From assembly GCA_046330455.1 (NCBI GenBank), contig JAXLSU010000012.1, positions 1-64,000 of the forward strand: DNA of 64,000 nt, in the 5' to 3' direction. The notes under the pieces are model-generated. The model searched no databases and was not told the origin of the DNA. It was given only the letters and a program-made list of their open reading frames with translations. The translations under genes were made by a program, and so were the position numbers. The DNA is from CAVQXR01 sp046330455. GTDB taxonomy: Bacteria; Actinomycetota; Thermoleophilia; Gaiellales; Gaiellaceae. This document shows positions 16,501 through 26,336 of this stretch, in pieces. Position 1 is the first letter of the stretch. Every line of letters begins with the position of its first letter.

Positions 16501-17952
16501 TTACCGGCTCGGGTGCTCCCCGAACAGGTACCGAACGATGGGCTCCTTCACGGCCCTGACCTCATCGAGGCGAGTGACGGGGCGTGTGTGCGGGGCCTCG
16601 CGCAGTAGCTGCGGGCTCTCCTGCGCCTCGCGCGCGATCGCGAGCATCGCCTGTACGAACGCGTCCAGCGTCTCCTTCGACTCGGTCTCCGTCGGCTCGA
16701 TCATCAGCGCTTCCGGGACGACGAGCGGGAAGTAGATGGTCGGCGGATGAAAGCCGTAGTCCATGAGCCGCTTGGCGACGTCGAGCGCCGTGACGCCGTG
16801 GTCGCGTTTCAGGGCGCGTGCCGAGAGCACGAGCTCGTGCATGCAGGGTCGATCGTAGGGAAGCTCGTAGGCTTCCCTGAGCCGGGCGAGCAGGTAGTTC
16901 GCGTTCAGAACGGCGGTCTCGGACATCTCGCGCAGGGCCGGGCCGTAGGCGCGCATGAACGCGTACGAGCGCACGAACACGCCGAAGGGGCCGGCGAACC
17001 CCCGCACCTTGCCGATCGAGCCCGGGCGGTCACCGTCGAGGTCGAAGCTGCCGTCGTCCAGGCGAACGAGCACGGGAACGGGCAGGTACGGCTCGAGCAG
17101 CGAGCGGACGGCGATCGGCCCGCCGCCGGGGCCGCCGCCCCCGTGCGGCTGGGCGAACGTCTTGTGGAGGTTGATGTGGACGACGTCGAACCCCATGTCG
17201 CCGGGCCGCGAGATCCCGCACACGGCGTTCAGGTTCGCCCCGTCGTAGTAACAGAGCCCGCCCGCCTCGTGCACCATCCCGGTGATCTCGGCGACGCCCT
17301 CGTCGAAGAGGCCGAGCGTGGACGGGTTCGTGAGCATGAGCCCCGCCGTGCGCGGGGAGACCTTCGCCCGCAGGTCGCCCAGGTCGATGTTGCCCCGCGC
17401 GTCGGTGGCGACCCCGACGAGCTCGAACCCGGCCATCGTGACGCTCGCGGGGTTCGTGCCGTGAGCCGTGTCAGGGACGATCACCTCGGTGCGACCGGTC
17501 TCGCCCCGGTCGGCGAGGTAGGCACGGATGAGGAGCAGCCCGAGCAGCTCGCCCTGGGAGCCCGCCGCCGGCTGGAGCGTGACGGCGTCGAGGCCCGTGA
17601 CCTCGATCAGGATCTCCTGGAGGCGCCACATCAGCTCGAGCGCCCCCTGGCAGGCCTCGGGCTCCTGGTGGGGGTGGAGGTCGCGAAAGCCCGGAAGCTG
17701 GACGAGCCGCTCGTTGACGCGCGGGTTGTATTTCATCGTGCACGAGCCGAGCGGGTAGAAGCCCGTGTCGACCCCGAAGTTGCGTGTCGAGAGCTCCGTG
17801 AAGTGGCGGACGAGCTCGGGCTCCGCCACCTCGGGAAGCCTCGGCGCCTCGCGACGGGCGAGGCCCGCGGGCAGGTCGGGCACGGGTAGCCCGTGGGCGG
17901 GGATCCGGCTCGCACGGCGCCCCGGACGAGACTTCTCGTACAGAAGCTTCAT
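16501..17952 (-). CDS. gcvPB: Glycine dehydrogenase (decarboxylating) subunit 2
   Basis: The 483-aa PLP-binding subunit of the split P-protein. With GcvPA it decarboxylates glycine and passes aminomethyl to lipoyl-GcvH. The PLP lysine is K264 in 'HINLHKTFAQPHGGGGPG'; other family marks are 'YPLGSCTMKYNP', 'GSQGELLGLLLI', 'DTAHGTNPASVTMAG' and 'MIEPTETESKETLD'. ATG overlaps the gcvPA stop by ATGA, so the two are coupled. A two-gene P-protein, rather than one 950-aa chain, is the form found in many Gram-positives, Thermus and archaea. Confidence 0.95.
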   Translation of the reverse strand: MKLLYEKSRPGRRASRIPAHGLPVPDLPAGLARREAPRLPEVAEPELVRHFTELSTRNFGVDTGFYPLGSCTMKYNPRVNERLVQLPGFRDLHPHQEPEACQGALELMWRLQEILIEVTGLDAVTLQPAAGSQGELLGLLLIRAYLADRGETGRTEVIVPDTAHGTNPASVTMAGFELVGVATDARGNIDLGDLRAKVSPRTAGLMLTNPSTLGLFDEGVAEITGMVHEAGGLCYYDGANLNAVCGISRPGDMGFDVVHINLHKTFAQPHGGGGPGGGPIAVRSLLEPYLPVPVLVRLDDGSFDLDGDRPGSIGKVRGFAGPFGVFVRSYAFMRAYGPALREMSETAVLNANYLLARLREAYELPYDRPCMHELVLSARALKRDHGVTALDVAKRLMDYGFHPPTIYFPLVVPEALMIEPTETESKETLDAFVQAMLAIAREAQESPQLLREAPHTRPVTRLDEVRAVKEPIVRYLFGEHPSR

Positions 17953-19292
17953 GCCGTCACCTCGGTGAGCACCGCGGCGAGTCGGTCGATCTCGGCCACG
18001 GTCCTGCGCTCCGTGACCGCGACGAGCAACACATCGTCCAGGCCCGCGTAGTCCCGGCCGAGCGGATACCCGGGATGGACGCCGAGCGCCCGCGCCCGCC
18101 GCACCGCGTCGGCCGCCGGGATCGGCAGCCGCACGGCCACCTCTCGGAACGCGCCGCGGTCGAAGGCGGCCGGGAAGCCGGCCTCCCCGAGCCGCTCGCG
18201 CGCGTACGCCGACAGCGCGAGGCATGCCTCCCCCACCTCCCGGAGCCCGGCAGGCCCGAGCCAGGACAGGTAGACGAGGCCGGCCAGCGCGAGCAGCGTC
18301 TGGTTCGTCGTGATGTTCGACGTCGCCTTCTCGCGGCGGATGTGCTGCTCGCGCGTCTGGAACGTGAGCACGTAGCCGCGCCGTCCCTCGGAGTCGGCGG
18401 TCTCGCCGACGATGCGGCCCGGCAGCCGGCGTGTGTGCTCCTCGCGCGCGGCGAGGAACCCGTAGTGCGGGCCGCCGTAGCTCAGCGGGTTCCCGGCCGG
18501 CTGCCCCTCCCCGAGCGCGAGCGCGCAGCCGTACCGTCCGGGCGCCTCGAGCACCCCGAGCGAGAGCAGGTCGACATGGGCGACGGGGAGCGCGCCGGCG
18601 ACGCTCGCAGCGGCCGCCAGCTCGGGGGCCGGCTCGAGGCACCCGAGGAAGTTCGGCTGCTGGAAGATCGCGATCGCGGCCCCGTCGGCGGCTGCCGCGA
18701 ACGCGCCCGGGTCGGTCGTACCCCCCTCGGACGGGACCTCGACGACGTCCATTCCGAAGCCCACGGCGTACGTGCGGACGACCGCCCTGACCTGCGGGGC
18801 GAGAGTCTCGGCGACGACGATCCGCGAGCGCCCGGTCACGTGCTTCGCGATGAAGCAGGCGTCGGCGGCGACGGTACAGCCGTCGTACCCGGAGGCGTTC
18901 GCTACGGGAAGGCCCGTCAGCTCGCAGATCGCGGTCTGGTACTCGAAGATCGCCTGGAGCACGCCCTGGCTCAGCTCCGGCTGGTAGGGCGTGTAGGCGG
19001 TCAGGAGCTCGCCGCGCGCGAGCACGGCGTCGACGATCGCGGGAACGTAGTGGTCGTAGACCCCGGCGCCGAGGAACGACAGCTCCGCCCCGACGTGGAC
19101 GTTCCTCGCGGCCAGCTCCTCGAGGTGCCGGGTCAGGTCGGCCTCGGCGAGCGCCGGCTCGAGCGCCAGCTCCCGCTGCATCCTCACGCCTTGCGGGAGC
19201 TCGCGGAACAGCTCCTCGACGCTCTCGACGCCGACCGCGGCGAGCATCTCACCGCGGTCCTCGTCGGTCAGGAACAGGTACGGGTGCGTCAT
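17949..19292 (-). CDS. gcvPA: Glycine dehydrogenase (decarboxylating) subunit 1
   Basis: The 447-aa partner subunit of the split P-protein, with the PLP-fold but without the PLP lysine. It starts 'MTHPYLFLTDEDRGEMLAAVG' and has 'FLGAGVYDHYVPAIVDAVL', 'TAYTPYQPELSQGVLQAIFEYQT', 'CELTGLPVANASGYDG' and 'LTFQTREQHIRREKATSNI', all typical. It is 2 nt downstream of gcvH and overlaps gcvPB by 4 nt. It acts in the cytoplasm as a heterotetramer with GcvPB. Confidence 0.95.
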   Translation of the reverse strand: MTHPYLFLTDEDRGEMLAAVGVESVEELFRELPQGVRMQRELALEPALAEADLTRHLEELAARNVHVGAELSFLGAGVYDHYVPAIVDAVLARGELLTAYTPYQPELSQGVLQAIFEYQTAICELTGLPVANASGYDGCTVAADACFIAKHVTGRSRIVVAETLAPQVRAVVRTYAVGFGMDVVEVPSEGGTTDPGAFAAAADGAAIAIFQQPNFLGCLEPAPELAAAASVAGALPVAHVDLLSLGVLEAPGRYGCALALGEGQPAGNPLSYGGPHYGFLAAREEHTRRLPGRIVGETADSEGRRGYVLTFQTREQHIRREKATSNITTNQTLLALAGLVYLSWLGPAGLREVGEACLALSAYARERLGEAGFPAAFDRGAFREVAVRLPIPAADAVRRARALGVHPGYPLGRDYAGLDDVLLVAVTERRTVAEIDRLAAVLTEVTA

Positions 19293-19294
19293 CG

Positions 19295-19687
19295 TCAGGA
19301 CGCGGCGACGACGGCCTGGTAGGCCGCGGCGTCGAGCAGGGACGACGTCTCGCCGGCGTCGCCGAGTCGGATCCGCACGAGCCAGCCCGCGCCATACGGG
19401 TCGTCGTTCACGAGCTCGGGGGCGCCGACGACGGCGTCGTTGACGGCGAGCACCTCGCCGGAGAGCGGCGAGATCAGGTCGGACACCGCCTTGACGGACT
19501 CGACCTCCCCGTAGCTCTCGCCCTTCTGGATCGCGTCACCGACCGCGGGAGGCTCGTAGTGGACGATCTCGCCGAGCGCGTCCTGCGCGTGCCAGGTGAT
19601 CCCGAGGACGGCCTCGTCGCCCTCGATGCGGGCCCAGTCGTGCTCGGCGTTGTACAGCAGGTCATCCGGGTAGCTCTCTGTTGCCAC
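19295..19687 (-). CDS. gcvH: Glycine cleavage system H protein
   Basis: The 130-aa lipoyl carrier that shuttles the aminomethyl group between P, T and L proteins. The lipoylated lysine is K66 in 'GEVESVKAVSDLISP'; 'EHDWARIEGDEAVLGIT' and 'NDDPYGAGWLVRIRL' fit the family. It lies 3 nt downstream of gcvT. The L protein (dihydrolipoyl dehydrogenase) is not in this window. Confidence 0.96.
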   Translation of the reverse strand: MATESYPDDLLYNAEHDWARIEGDEAVLGITWHAQDALGEIVHYEPPAVGDAIQKGESYGEVESVKAVSDLISPLSGEVLAVNDAVVGAPELVNDDPYGAGWLVRIRLGDAGETSSLLDAAAYQAVVAAS

Positions 19688-19690
19688 CGT

Positions 19691-20716
19691 TCACTGCTCC
19701 TTCCGTCGATAGATCGGCTTCGTCACGATCCGCGCCGACCTGGCGCGGCCTCTCACGTCGATCGTCAGCGCGCTTCCGGCCTGCGAACGTGCGGCGGGAA
19801 CGTAGGCGAGCCCGATGCCCTGCTCGAGGGTCGGCGAGAACGCCCCGGAGGTCACGACGCCCCCCTCGGCGATCGCCATGCCGGCCCGCGGGATCGCCTT
19901 CTCCTCCATCACGAAGGCGACGAGCCGCTCGGCCGGGCCCGCCTCGCGCTGCGCGCGCAGGCGCTCGACGCCAGGGAATTCCTTTGCGAGCTCACAGGCC
20001 CACGAGAGCCCCGCCTCGACGGGCGTCCGATCGGGGCCGATGTCGTTTCCGTGCAGCGGGTAGCTGGCCTCGAGACGCAACGTGTCGCGCGCGCCGAGGC
20101 CGCAGGGGACGACTCCGCGCTCGAGGATCCGATCCCACAGCTCCGTCGCCGCCGCCGGGTCGCAGAGCAGCTCGCAGCCCCGCTCGCCGGTGTAGCCGGT
20201 GCCGCAGACGAGGCAGGGGACGCCGAGCACCGGCGCCTCGCGCCACGCAAACGGCGCGATCTCGAGCCCGAGCAGCGCAAGGGCCGCCGGGCCCTGGACG
20301 GCGAGCATCGCGTAGCGGTCGGAGACGTCGCGAGCCTCGCGCAGAACGGTCGCATCGCCTGAGACGTTCGCAGCGTTGACGACGAGCAGGTAGCCGTCGT
20401 CGCGACGGTAGGCGATCAGGTCGTCGACGATCCCGCCCCCGTCGTTCGTGAGCAGCGTGTACTGGGCCTGCCCGGGCTCGATCCGGTCGAGGTCGTTCGA
20501 GAGCCGCGCCTGCAGGTAGGCACGGGCGCCCGCACCGGTGAGCTCGAGCTGGCCCATGTGGGAGACGTCGAACACCCCGGCGTGCTCTCGAACCGCCAGG
20601 TGCTCCTCGACGATGCCCGCGTACTGCACGGGCAGCTCCCAGCCGGCGAACGGCACGAGACGGGCCCCCAGGGCCGCATGCCGAGCGTGGAGCGCCGTGC
20701 GCCGGAGCGTCTGCAC
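19691..20716 (-). CDS. gcvT: Aminomethyltransferase (glycine cleavage T protein)
   Basis: A 341-aa enzyme that releases NH3 from aminomethyl-GcvH and makes 5,10-methylene-THF. It has the GcvT fold with 'HAALGARLVPFAGWELPVQY', 'VSHMGQLELTG', 'LLTNDGGGIVDDLIAYR' and 'GTGYTGERGCEL', and the C-terminal barrel 'GAFSPTLEQGIGLAYV'. It starts with GTG at 20716, and TAGGAT lies 9 nt upstream, so this is the first gene of gcvT-H-PA-PB with a very short leader. No glycine riboswitch is visible upstream; there is no room for one before the -10. Confidence 0.95.
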   Translation of the reverse strand: MQTLRRTALHARHAALGARLVPFAGWELPVQYAGIVEEHLAVREHAGVFDVSHMGQLELTGAGARAYLQARLSNDLDRIEPGQAQYTLLTNDGGGIVDDLIAYRRDDGYLLVVNAANVSGDATVLREARDVSDRYAMLAVQGPAALALLGLEIAPFAWREAPVLGVPCLVCGTGYTGERGCELLCDPAAATELWDRILERGVVPCGLGARDTLRLEASYPLHGNDIGPDRTPVEAGLSWACELAKEFPGVERLRAQREAGPAERLVAFVMEEKAIPRAGMAIAEGGVVTSGAFSPTLEQGIGLAYVPAARSQAGSALTIDVRGRARSARIVTKPIYRRKEQ

Positions 20717-20725
20717 CGAGGGCCG

Positions 20726-20731
20726 ATCCTA
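20726..20731 (-). promoter_or_regulatory. -10 element TAGGAT of the gcv operon
   Basis: TAGGAT on the minus strand ends 9 nt before GTG of gcvT; the predicted leader is about 3 nt. Confidence 0.45.
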
Positions 20732-20786
20732 CCGCCTCGATCCCCCCGCGAGCGACGCGAGGCGCTGCGTCCGGCCAGGTTCCCGG

Positions 20787-20815
20787 TTGCCTTTGTCCTG
20801 GCAGGCTGGTAGCGT
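20787..20815 (+). promoter_or_regulatory. Promoter TTGCCT-N17-TAGCGT
   Basis: A -35 TTGCCT (20787-20792) and -10 TAGCGT (20810-20815) with a 17-nt spacer give a start near 20822 and a leader of about 53 nt to ATG 20875, which has GGGAGGGG just upstream. Confidence 0.55.
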
Positions 20816-20874
20816 TTTGCCCCGACCTACGCCCTCTTTGGGAAAGGAGAGTCCATGCGATCGGGAGGGGTGAT

Positions 20875-23415
20875 ATGAGTACAGCTCCAACGCGGAAGGG
20901 CCGGCGCCGGGCGACGCTGCTTGCGGCGTTCGTCGGCGTGGTCGGTGTCTTCCTGAGTCTCGGGGTGGGGAGCGCCAGTGCGGCGGCGACCTGCTCCTAC
21001 AATGCGGCGACCGATACCGCGACGATCACGCTGCTGAACGACACGGCGGTCGTCTCGAAGGGGTCGCTGAACCATCTGAACGTGAACGGCGTGTGGTGTT
21101 CGCCGGCGCTCGTCAACGGTGACACCAACAACAACGGCGTCCAGTACGTCGTCGTGGTCGGAAACGGCACTGCGGATGCGCTGGTGCTCGACGAGTCCGG
21201 CGGCATGTTCGAGCCGGGGATCATCGCCGACGCGGACTCGACGCTTCCGCCCGGAATCGAGGGCAAGAACGACGTCGAGTTCGTGCTCACGAGCACGGTT
21301 GCCGGCGGTGGTGTCGAGGCGCTTTCGATCCTCGGCAACGCTGCGGCTGACACGATCACGATCGGCTACGACAGCCTCTATGGCCAAAGCCTCGACTCGG
21401 AAGGGACCGCGGCGGTCATCGGGGCCGTCTACGGGATCGTGAACCTGAACGACGACGAGGACGCCGACGTCTGGCTGACCGGCGGTACGATCTACCCGGC
21501 GGCGATCTCGGCCGACGGTCGTGGTGGCAACGATGTGATCTCCGGTAAGGGCAGCCACGGGACCGGGCCCGCACACGGGGTCGGTGACCCGTTCGGCTCG
21601 AACGGGCTGATCCTGTCCGGCGGTGCCGGGAACGACCATCTGCAGGGCGGCGAGAACGACGACTGGCTGATCGGTGGTGCCGGTGACGACGTGATCGACG
21701 GGAACGGCTCCGACGAGAGCCCGTTCGATGGTGCTGAGTGCAGCGTCCAGATCGACATCTCCACCGGCAACCTCGAGTGGCTCGAGGAGCCGTGGGTGAC
21801 CGGCGACACCGTGGACTACACGGGCTCGACCGGCCCCGTGACCGTGGATCTGGATCCGGGCGAGGTGCAGGGTCTTGGCTCTGGCAGCGGCCCGGACGTC
21901 GGCACGGATGTGCTCCAGAACATCGAGAACGTGCTCGGCTCGCCGGGCAACGACTCGATCTCGGGTGACAACGCCAACAACCTGCTCGCCGGCGGTGCCG
22001 GTGACGACACGATCGCCGGTGACGCCGGTGACGACTGCGAGTGGGGCAACGACGGCAACGACACCTTCAACGAGAACGAGGGCACCTCGCAGGCCCAGGG
22101 CGGGACCGGCACCAACAACGGTTCCGATCTGATGGTCGGCGGTGCCGGTCTGGATGACACGATCACCTATTCGGAGCGTTCGACCCGGGTGGTCGTGTAC
22201 CTCGAGCCGCTGCCCAACGAGGCAGACGGCGGCGAGGGCGGTTGCTGGGACGATCAGAACCAGAACAACTACGGGCTTGTCCGTGATGGTGCTGATCTGA
22301 ACGGTGACGGTGACTCCTGGGATGCCCCGGATGAGGGTGACTGTGTGTTCCTTGACACGGAGAACGCGGTCACGGGTTCGGGCAACGATGTGTTGTTTGC
22401 TGCCTACACGAACAACCGGGCCGACAACGAGTTCACCGGCGGGGCCGGGAACGATGTCGAGATCGCCGGTGCCGGCAACGACGTCTTCCACGAGGGCGCC
22501 GCTGCCAACGGGGCCGACGACATGGACGGCGGCACCGGTAGCGATACCTGCGACTACGCTGCTCGCTCCAACAGCGTCAGTGTCTCGCTTGATGGTGTCG
22601 ACAACGACGGCGAGGCCGGCGAGGGCGACAACTGCGGCGGCGTCGATCCGGCCTGGGTTCCCTACGAGAACTTCCGCTCGAGCGGTTGGTTGGGCGGCGA
22701 CGAGGGCAATCCGCTCTCGGGCCAGGATGTCGAGAACGTGAACGGCGGTTCGGGTAACGACCAGTTGGTCGGCTCGGATGCCGGGAACGTGCTGAACGGC
22801 AACGCGGGCAATGACGCGTTGACGGGCGGCGGCTCGACCGACACCCTCAACGGCGGTGACGGTGACGACTGGATCTCCGGTGGTGGCGGCAACGACGCCA
22901 TCAACGGCGGCAACGGCACCGACACCGGTGACTACTCCAACGCCGGCTCGGGTGGTGTTGGTGTGAACGTGAACCTGACCACCGGTCAGGCTTCGGGTGA
23001 GGGTAACGACACCCTCTCCGGCGTGGAGAACGCAAACGGCTCCTCGTTTGCGGATGCGCTGCGTGGCGATGCCGGCAACAACACCCTGAACGGTCGCGGT
23101 GGTGCTGATGCGATCCAGGGCGCTGCCGGTGACGACACGATCAACGGCGGCGACGGCACGGACGAGCTCGGCGGCGGCGCCGGCAACGACCGTGTCTCGG
23201 GCGCCGGTGGCGCGGACGCGATCAGCGGCAACGGCGGCGATGACAACCTCGCCGGCGGCCCCGGCGCCGACACCCTCAAGGGTGGCGGCGGCGATGACGT
23301 CATCTCTGGGAACGCCCAGAAGGACTTCATGCGGGGCGGCCCCGGCACCGACCGCTGCAACCCCGGCACGCCCGGGTTCGCACGCGGCGACGTCGCGGTC
23401 GGCTGCGAGAGCTAG
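20875..23415 (+). CDS. Secreted RTX-type calcium-binding repeat protein
   Basis: An 846-aa exported protein. Residues 1-36 are a Sec signal peptide (basic 'RKGRRR', hydrophobic core, 'ASAAA'). A non-repeat region of about 190 residues follows, then many RTX nonapeptide repeats of the form GGxGNDxLxG at about 235-290, 350-400 and 620-835, which form Ca2+-loaded parallel beta-rolls in hemolysin-type proteins. Between them are modules such as 'NDVFHEGAAANGADDM..DYAARS' that recur in the next protein. The C-terminus is '..DRCNPG..GCES', with a Cys pair. There is no type I secretion system nearby, and the signal peptide points to Sec export. Function may be adhesive or structural. A strong hairpin pair follows. 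Confidence 0.88.
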   Translation: MSTAPTRKGRRRATLLAAFVGVVGVFLSLGVGSASAAATCSYNAATDTATITLLNDTAVVSKGSLNHLNVNGVWCSPALVNGDTNNNGVQYVVVVGNGTADALVLDESGGMFEPGIIADADSTLPPGIEGKNDVEFVLTSTVAGGGVEALSILGNAAADTITIGYDSLYGQSLDSEGTAAVIGAVYGIVNLNDDEDADVWLTGGTIYPAAISADGRGGNDVISGKGSHGTGPAHGVGDPFGSNGLILSGGAGNDHLQGGENDDWLIGGAGDDVIDGNGSDESPFDGAECSVQIDISTGNLEWLEEPWVTGDTVDYTGSTGPVTVDLDPGEVQGLGSGSGPDVGTDVLQNIENVLGSPGNDSISGDNANNLLAGGAGDDTIAGDAGDDCEWGNDGNDTFNENEGTSQAQGGTGTNNGSDLMVGGAGLDDTITYSERSTRVVVYLEPLPNEADGGEGGCWDDQNQNNYGLVRDGADLNGDGDSWDAPDEGDCVFLDTENAVTGSGNDVLFAAYTNNRADNEFTGGAGNDVEIAGAGNDVFHEGAAANGADDMDGGTGSDTCDYAARSNSVSVSLDGVDNDGEAGEGDNCGGVDPAWVPYENFRSSGWLGGDEGNPLSGQDVENVNGGSGNDQLVGSDAGNVLNGNAGNDALTGGGSTDTLNGGDGDDWISGGGGNDAINGGNGTDTGDYSNAGSGGVGVNVNLTTGQASGEGNDTLSGVENANGSSFADALRGDAGNNTLNGRGGADAIQGAAGDDTINGGDGTDELGGGAGNDRVSGAGGADAISGNGGDDNLAGGPGADTLKGGGGDDVISGNAQKDFMRGGPGTDRCNPGTPGFARGDVAVGCES

Positions 23416-23432
23416 AAAGGCGCTCCGAGGGT

Positions 23433-23504
23433 GGGGCGGGCTGCGGCCCGCCCCGCGAGGATGTAGGTCAGACGAGGCCCCCGGCGACGGGGGTCTCGTC
23501 GTTT
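23433..23504 (+). terminator. Tandem hairpin terminator after RTX gene 1
   Basis: The first hairpin is GGGGCGGGC-TGCG-GCCCGCCCC (23433-23454). The second has a 13-bp stem from GACGAG to CTCGTC with a GCGA loop (23471-23500) followed by GTTT, and looks intrinsic. Confidence 0.7.
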
Positions 23505-24022
23505 CCAGTGTGACCGCGCCTCCCCTCCCTCCTCCCCGGCCTGTGCGGCACACATGGCAGCCGGCTCCCCTCCATGGCCACGACGAGCCCATCCGTCCGG
23601 GGGGCCACGACCGAACCGTCGCCCCCGCGGCAGGACGCGACGGGCCGCCCGATCGTTCGAGACACGACGAATCGGCCGGACGGGATAGCTGTCCGGCGGA
23701 CCGCCGTTCGGACGGGGCGCGACCCGACGGACCGTCGTAGGGGCCGGATCTCATCCGGTCCGCACATGGCCCGCCTGACCCGAAACGGCCCGACCGCTCG
23801 CGTCCCGGACGCGCGCCTCGAACAAGCCCGGGCCTGGCGACCTCTCCGCCGTGACGAGGCGCCTCCCGACTTGACCCCGGCGTAGGGGCCGGATCTCATC
23901 CGGCCCGTGCCCGGGACGGGAACCCCAGCGGTGGGGAACATCCGCGCCGTACGGGCGGTCAGAACGGGAACGTGTCCAGGTGGAAGGACGGTTTCGCACG
24001 CCCCGATCGTGACCGGCTCCGG
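23505..24022. repeat. Gene-free stretch with two REP-like palindromes
   Basis: Copies of the GTAGGGGCCGGAT...ATCCGG palindrome lie at 23737-23761 and 23882-23906 in the same orientation. No coding frame here can be supported. Confidence 0.7.
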
Positions 24023-24051
24023 TTGCCGAGCGGGGCAGCGGGTGCTAGGTT
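24023..24051 (+). promoter_or_regulatory. Promoter TTGCCG-N17-TAGGTT
   Basis: -35 TTGCCG (24023-24028) and -10 TAGGTT (24046-24051) with a 17-nt spacer; the start would be near 24058. It closely resembles the promoter of the first RTX gene, so the two genes may be co-regulated. Confidence 0.5.
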
Positions 24052-24135
24052 CGGTTGCGAATGACCGCCGTTCGACCTGGGAGAAGCCGTCCGCGAGGCA
24101 CGCTCGCCGCCTCCGGCGCAACAAGGGGGAGAGGG

Positions 24136-26310
24136 ATGAGAGGAATGTTCTCGAGACCGACGAGCGGACGGGCGCGACCGCGACGGAAGCGCCTCGCGCT
24201 GCTCGCCGCGATCGGCGGGGCGGTGATCGGCACCGCTGTGTTCGCCGCGCCCGCGATGGGCGCCGTCAACGTCACGGACAGCACCAACTTCGTCATCACG
24301 ACGACCGCGGGCGAGACCATCGCGGTTGACTGCGACGGCGGGGATGTTCGGGTCACAGCTACTCCCGGCGGCGCGACCACCTACACGACAGACTGTAACC
24401 TGGTCACCTCGCTCACCATCAATGGTGACACGGGCAATCAGACCATCACGGTCACCGCCGTCGACTCACCCGACTTCACCGCCGGCCTGCTCGACGGAGA
24501 CGTCACGGTGAACGCCGGCGCCGGCACCGACACGATCGACGGCAGCGGCTTCAGCGACAACCTGAACGGCGGCGACGGTACCGACACGATCAACGGCGAC
24601 GACGGGGCCGACGTGATCAACGGCGGCACCGGCAACGACACCGAGAACGGCGACGGCGGCAACGACGTCTTCTACCAGGGCGGGACGTCGAACGGCGCCG
24701 ACACGATGACCGGCGGCACCGGCATCGACCGCGCCGACTACGGCGACCGGACGGCGAACATCGTCGCCAGCAACGACGGGATCAACAACGACGGCCAGTC
24801 CGTTCCGGCCGAGGGTGACAACATCGGGATCACGGTCGAGAACATCGAGACCGGCGCCGGTAACGACACGCTCACCGGGAACGGCGACAGCAACGTCCTC
24901 ACGGGCGGCGGCGGCAACGACGCTCTCGACGGTGGAGCCGGTAACGACACGCTGAACGGCGGTAGCGGCAACGACACGCTGAACGGCGGGCTCGGCAACG
25001 ACACCGAGAACGGCGAGGCCGGCGACGACATCTTCGACCAGGGCGCGGTCTCGAACGGCGCGGACGTGCTCGACGGCGACACCGGCATCGATCGGGTCGA
25101 CTACGGCGACCGCACGGCGAACATCTCGATCACGCTCGACAACCTGCCGAACGACGGCCAGGCGGGCGAGCTCGACAACGTCCACAGCGACATCGAGAAC
25201 TTCATCACCGGCAGCGGCTCCGACAGCGTGAACAGCCTCGGCACCGGCTCCGGCTTCGCCGGCGGCCCCGGCACGGACACGCTGACGTTCGCCGGCTCGC
25301 CCGCGGGCATCTTCGTGAATCTCTCGACCGGGACCGGCACGGGCGTTCTCGGTCAGCCGTTCCTCGTGTCCGGGTTCGAGAACGTCATCGGGTCTGCGTT
25401 CTCCGACACGATCGTCGGCGACGCGGGCGTGAACTCGCTCGACGGCGGCGACGGCAACGACTCGCTCACCGGCATGGCCGGCAACGACCTGCTCACCTGC
25501 GGCCTCGGCGTCGACGTGCTCGGCTACAACGCCGAGACCGCGTCGGTCATCGTCGACCTGACGGCGAACACGGCGTCGGGCGCCTCGGCCGGCACCGACA
25601 CCCTGAACGGGTGCGAGAACGTCGTCGGCTCGCCGTTCGACGACACGATCACCGGAGACGGCAACGCGAACTCGCTCGACGGCGGCGCCGGCAACGACAC
25701 GCTCGCCGGGGGGCTCGGCAACGACGCCTTCCTCGGCGGCGACGGCTCCGACACGGTCACGTTCGCAGGGGCCGGCGGCTCGATCACCGCGAACCTCACG
25801 AACGGCACCGCTACCGGCCAGGGCAGCGACACGATCGCGACGGTCGAGAACCTCACCGGCTCGGCGCAGGGCGACACGCTCGAGGGCGACGCCGGCCCGA
25901 ACGTCCTGACCGGCGGCGACGGCGGAGACACCCTGCGCGGCAAGGCCGGAGCCGACACGGTCCGCGGCGGTGCCGGCAACGACCGGGGCAACGGGGGCGC
26001 TGGGAACGACAGCGTCGCCGGTGGCGCCGGCGGCGACACCCTGACCGGTGGCGACGGCCGTGACACGCTCCAGGGCGGCGCAGGCGCCGACACCCTGAAC
26101 GGCGACAACGGCGCGGACACCCTTCGCGGTGAGGACGGGCGCGACGAGGTCAGGGGCGGCAACGGCAACGACGAGGTCCGCGGCGGCGGCGGCAACGACA
26201 GCCTCTTCGGCGGCAACGGAGCCGACGTGCTCGACGGCGACGGCGGCAACGACCGCTGCAACGGCGGCTCGGGCCGGAACACGTTCCGCAACTGCAACTC
26301 GATCTCGTAG
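24136..26310 (+). CDS. Second secreted RTX-type repeat protein
   Basis: A 724-aa exported protein. A signal peptide with a long basic start ('RPTSGRARPRRKRLALLAAIGG') ends near 'APAMGA'. Then come RTX blocks (GGxGxDTxNGG) in several clusters, the densest in the last 150 residues, and two copies of a module 'D(V/I)F.QG..SNGAD...DTGIDR.DYGDRTANI' shared with the upstream RTX protein. The end 'NDRCNGGSGRNTFRNCNS' again has a Cys pair. ATG at 24136 is chosen for its GGGGGAG Shine-Dalgarno run; an ATG at 24061, just after the -10, would add 25 residues before the signal peptide. It is followed by a strong terminator. Confidence 0.85.
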   Translation: MRGMFSRPTSGRARPRRKRLALLAAIGGAVIGTAVFAAPAMGAVNVTDSTNFVITTTAGETIAVDCDGGDVRVTATPGGATTYTTDCNLVTSLTINGDTGNQTITVTAVDSPDFTAGLLDGDVTVNAGAGTDTIDGSGFSDNLNGGDGTDTINGDDGADVINGGTGNDTENGDGGNDVFYQGGTSNGADTMTGGTGIDRADYGDRTANIVASNDGINNDGQSVPAEGDNIGITVENIETGAGNDTLTGNGDSNVLTGGGGNDALDGGAGNDTLNGGSGNDTLNGGLGNDTENGEAGDDIFDQGAVSNGADVLDGDTGIDRVDYGDRTANISITLDNLPNDGQAGELDNVHSDIENFITGSGSDSVNSLGTGSGFAGGPGTDTLTFAGSPAGIFVNLSTGTGTGVLGQPFLVSGFENVIGSAFSDTIVGDAGVNSLDGGDGNDSLTGMAGNDLLTCGLGVDVLGYNAETASVIVDLTANTASGASAGTDTLNGCENVVGSPFDDTITGDGNANSLDGGAGNDTLAGGLGNDAFLGGDGSDTVTFAGAGGSITANLTNGTATGQGSDTIATVENLTGSAQGDTLEGDAGPNVLTGGDGGDTLRGKAGADTVRGGAGNDRGNGGAGNDSVAGGAGGDTLTGGDGRDTLQGGAGADTLNGDNGADTLRGEDGRDEVRGGNGNDEVRGGGGNDSLFGGNGADVLDGDGGNDRCNGGSGRNTFRNCNSIS

Positions 26311-26336
26311 ACAGACCGCGTTCGTAGGCCTCGACA

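Noticed and set aside
20717..20786. Glycine riboswitch before gcvT
   Set aside because: The -10 is 9 nt from the start codon and no tandem glycine-aptamer pattern is visible.
20827..23754. Long minus-strand open frame (975 codons) opposite the first RTX gene
   Set aside because: It is the antisense of GGxGxD repeats, giving Val/Ala/Gly repeats without domains; no promoter or ribosome site.
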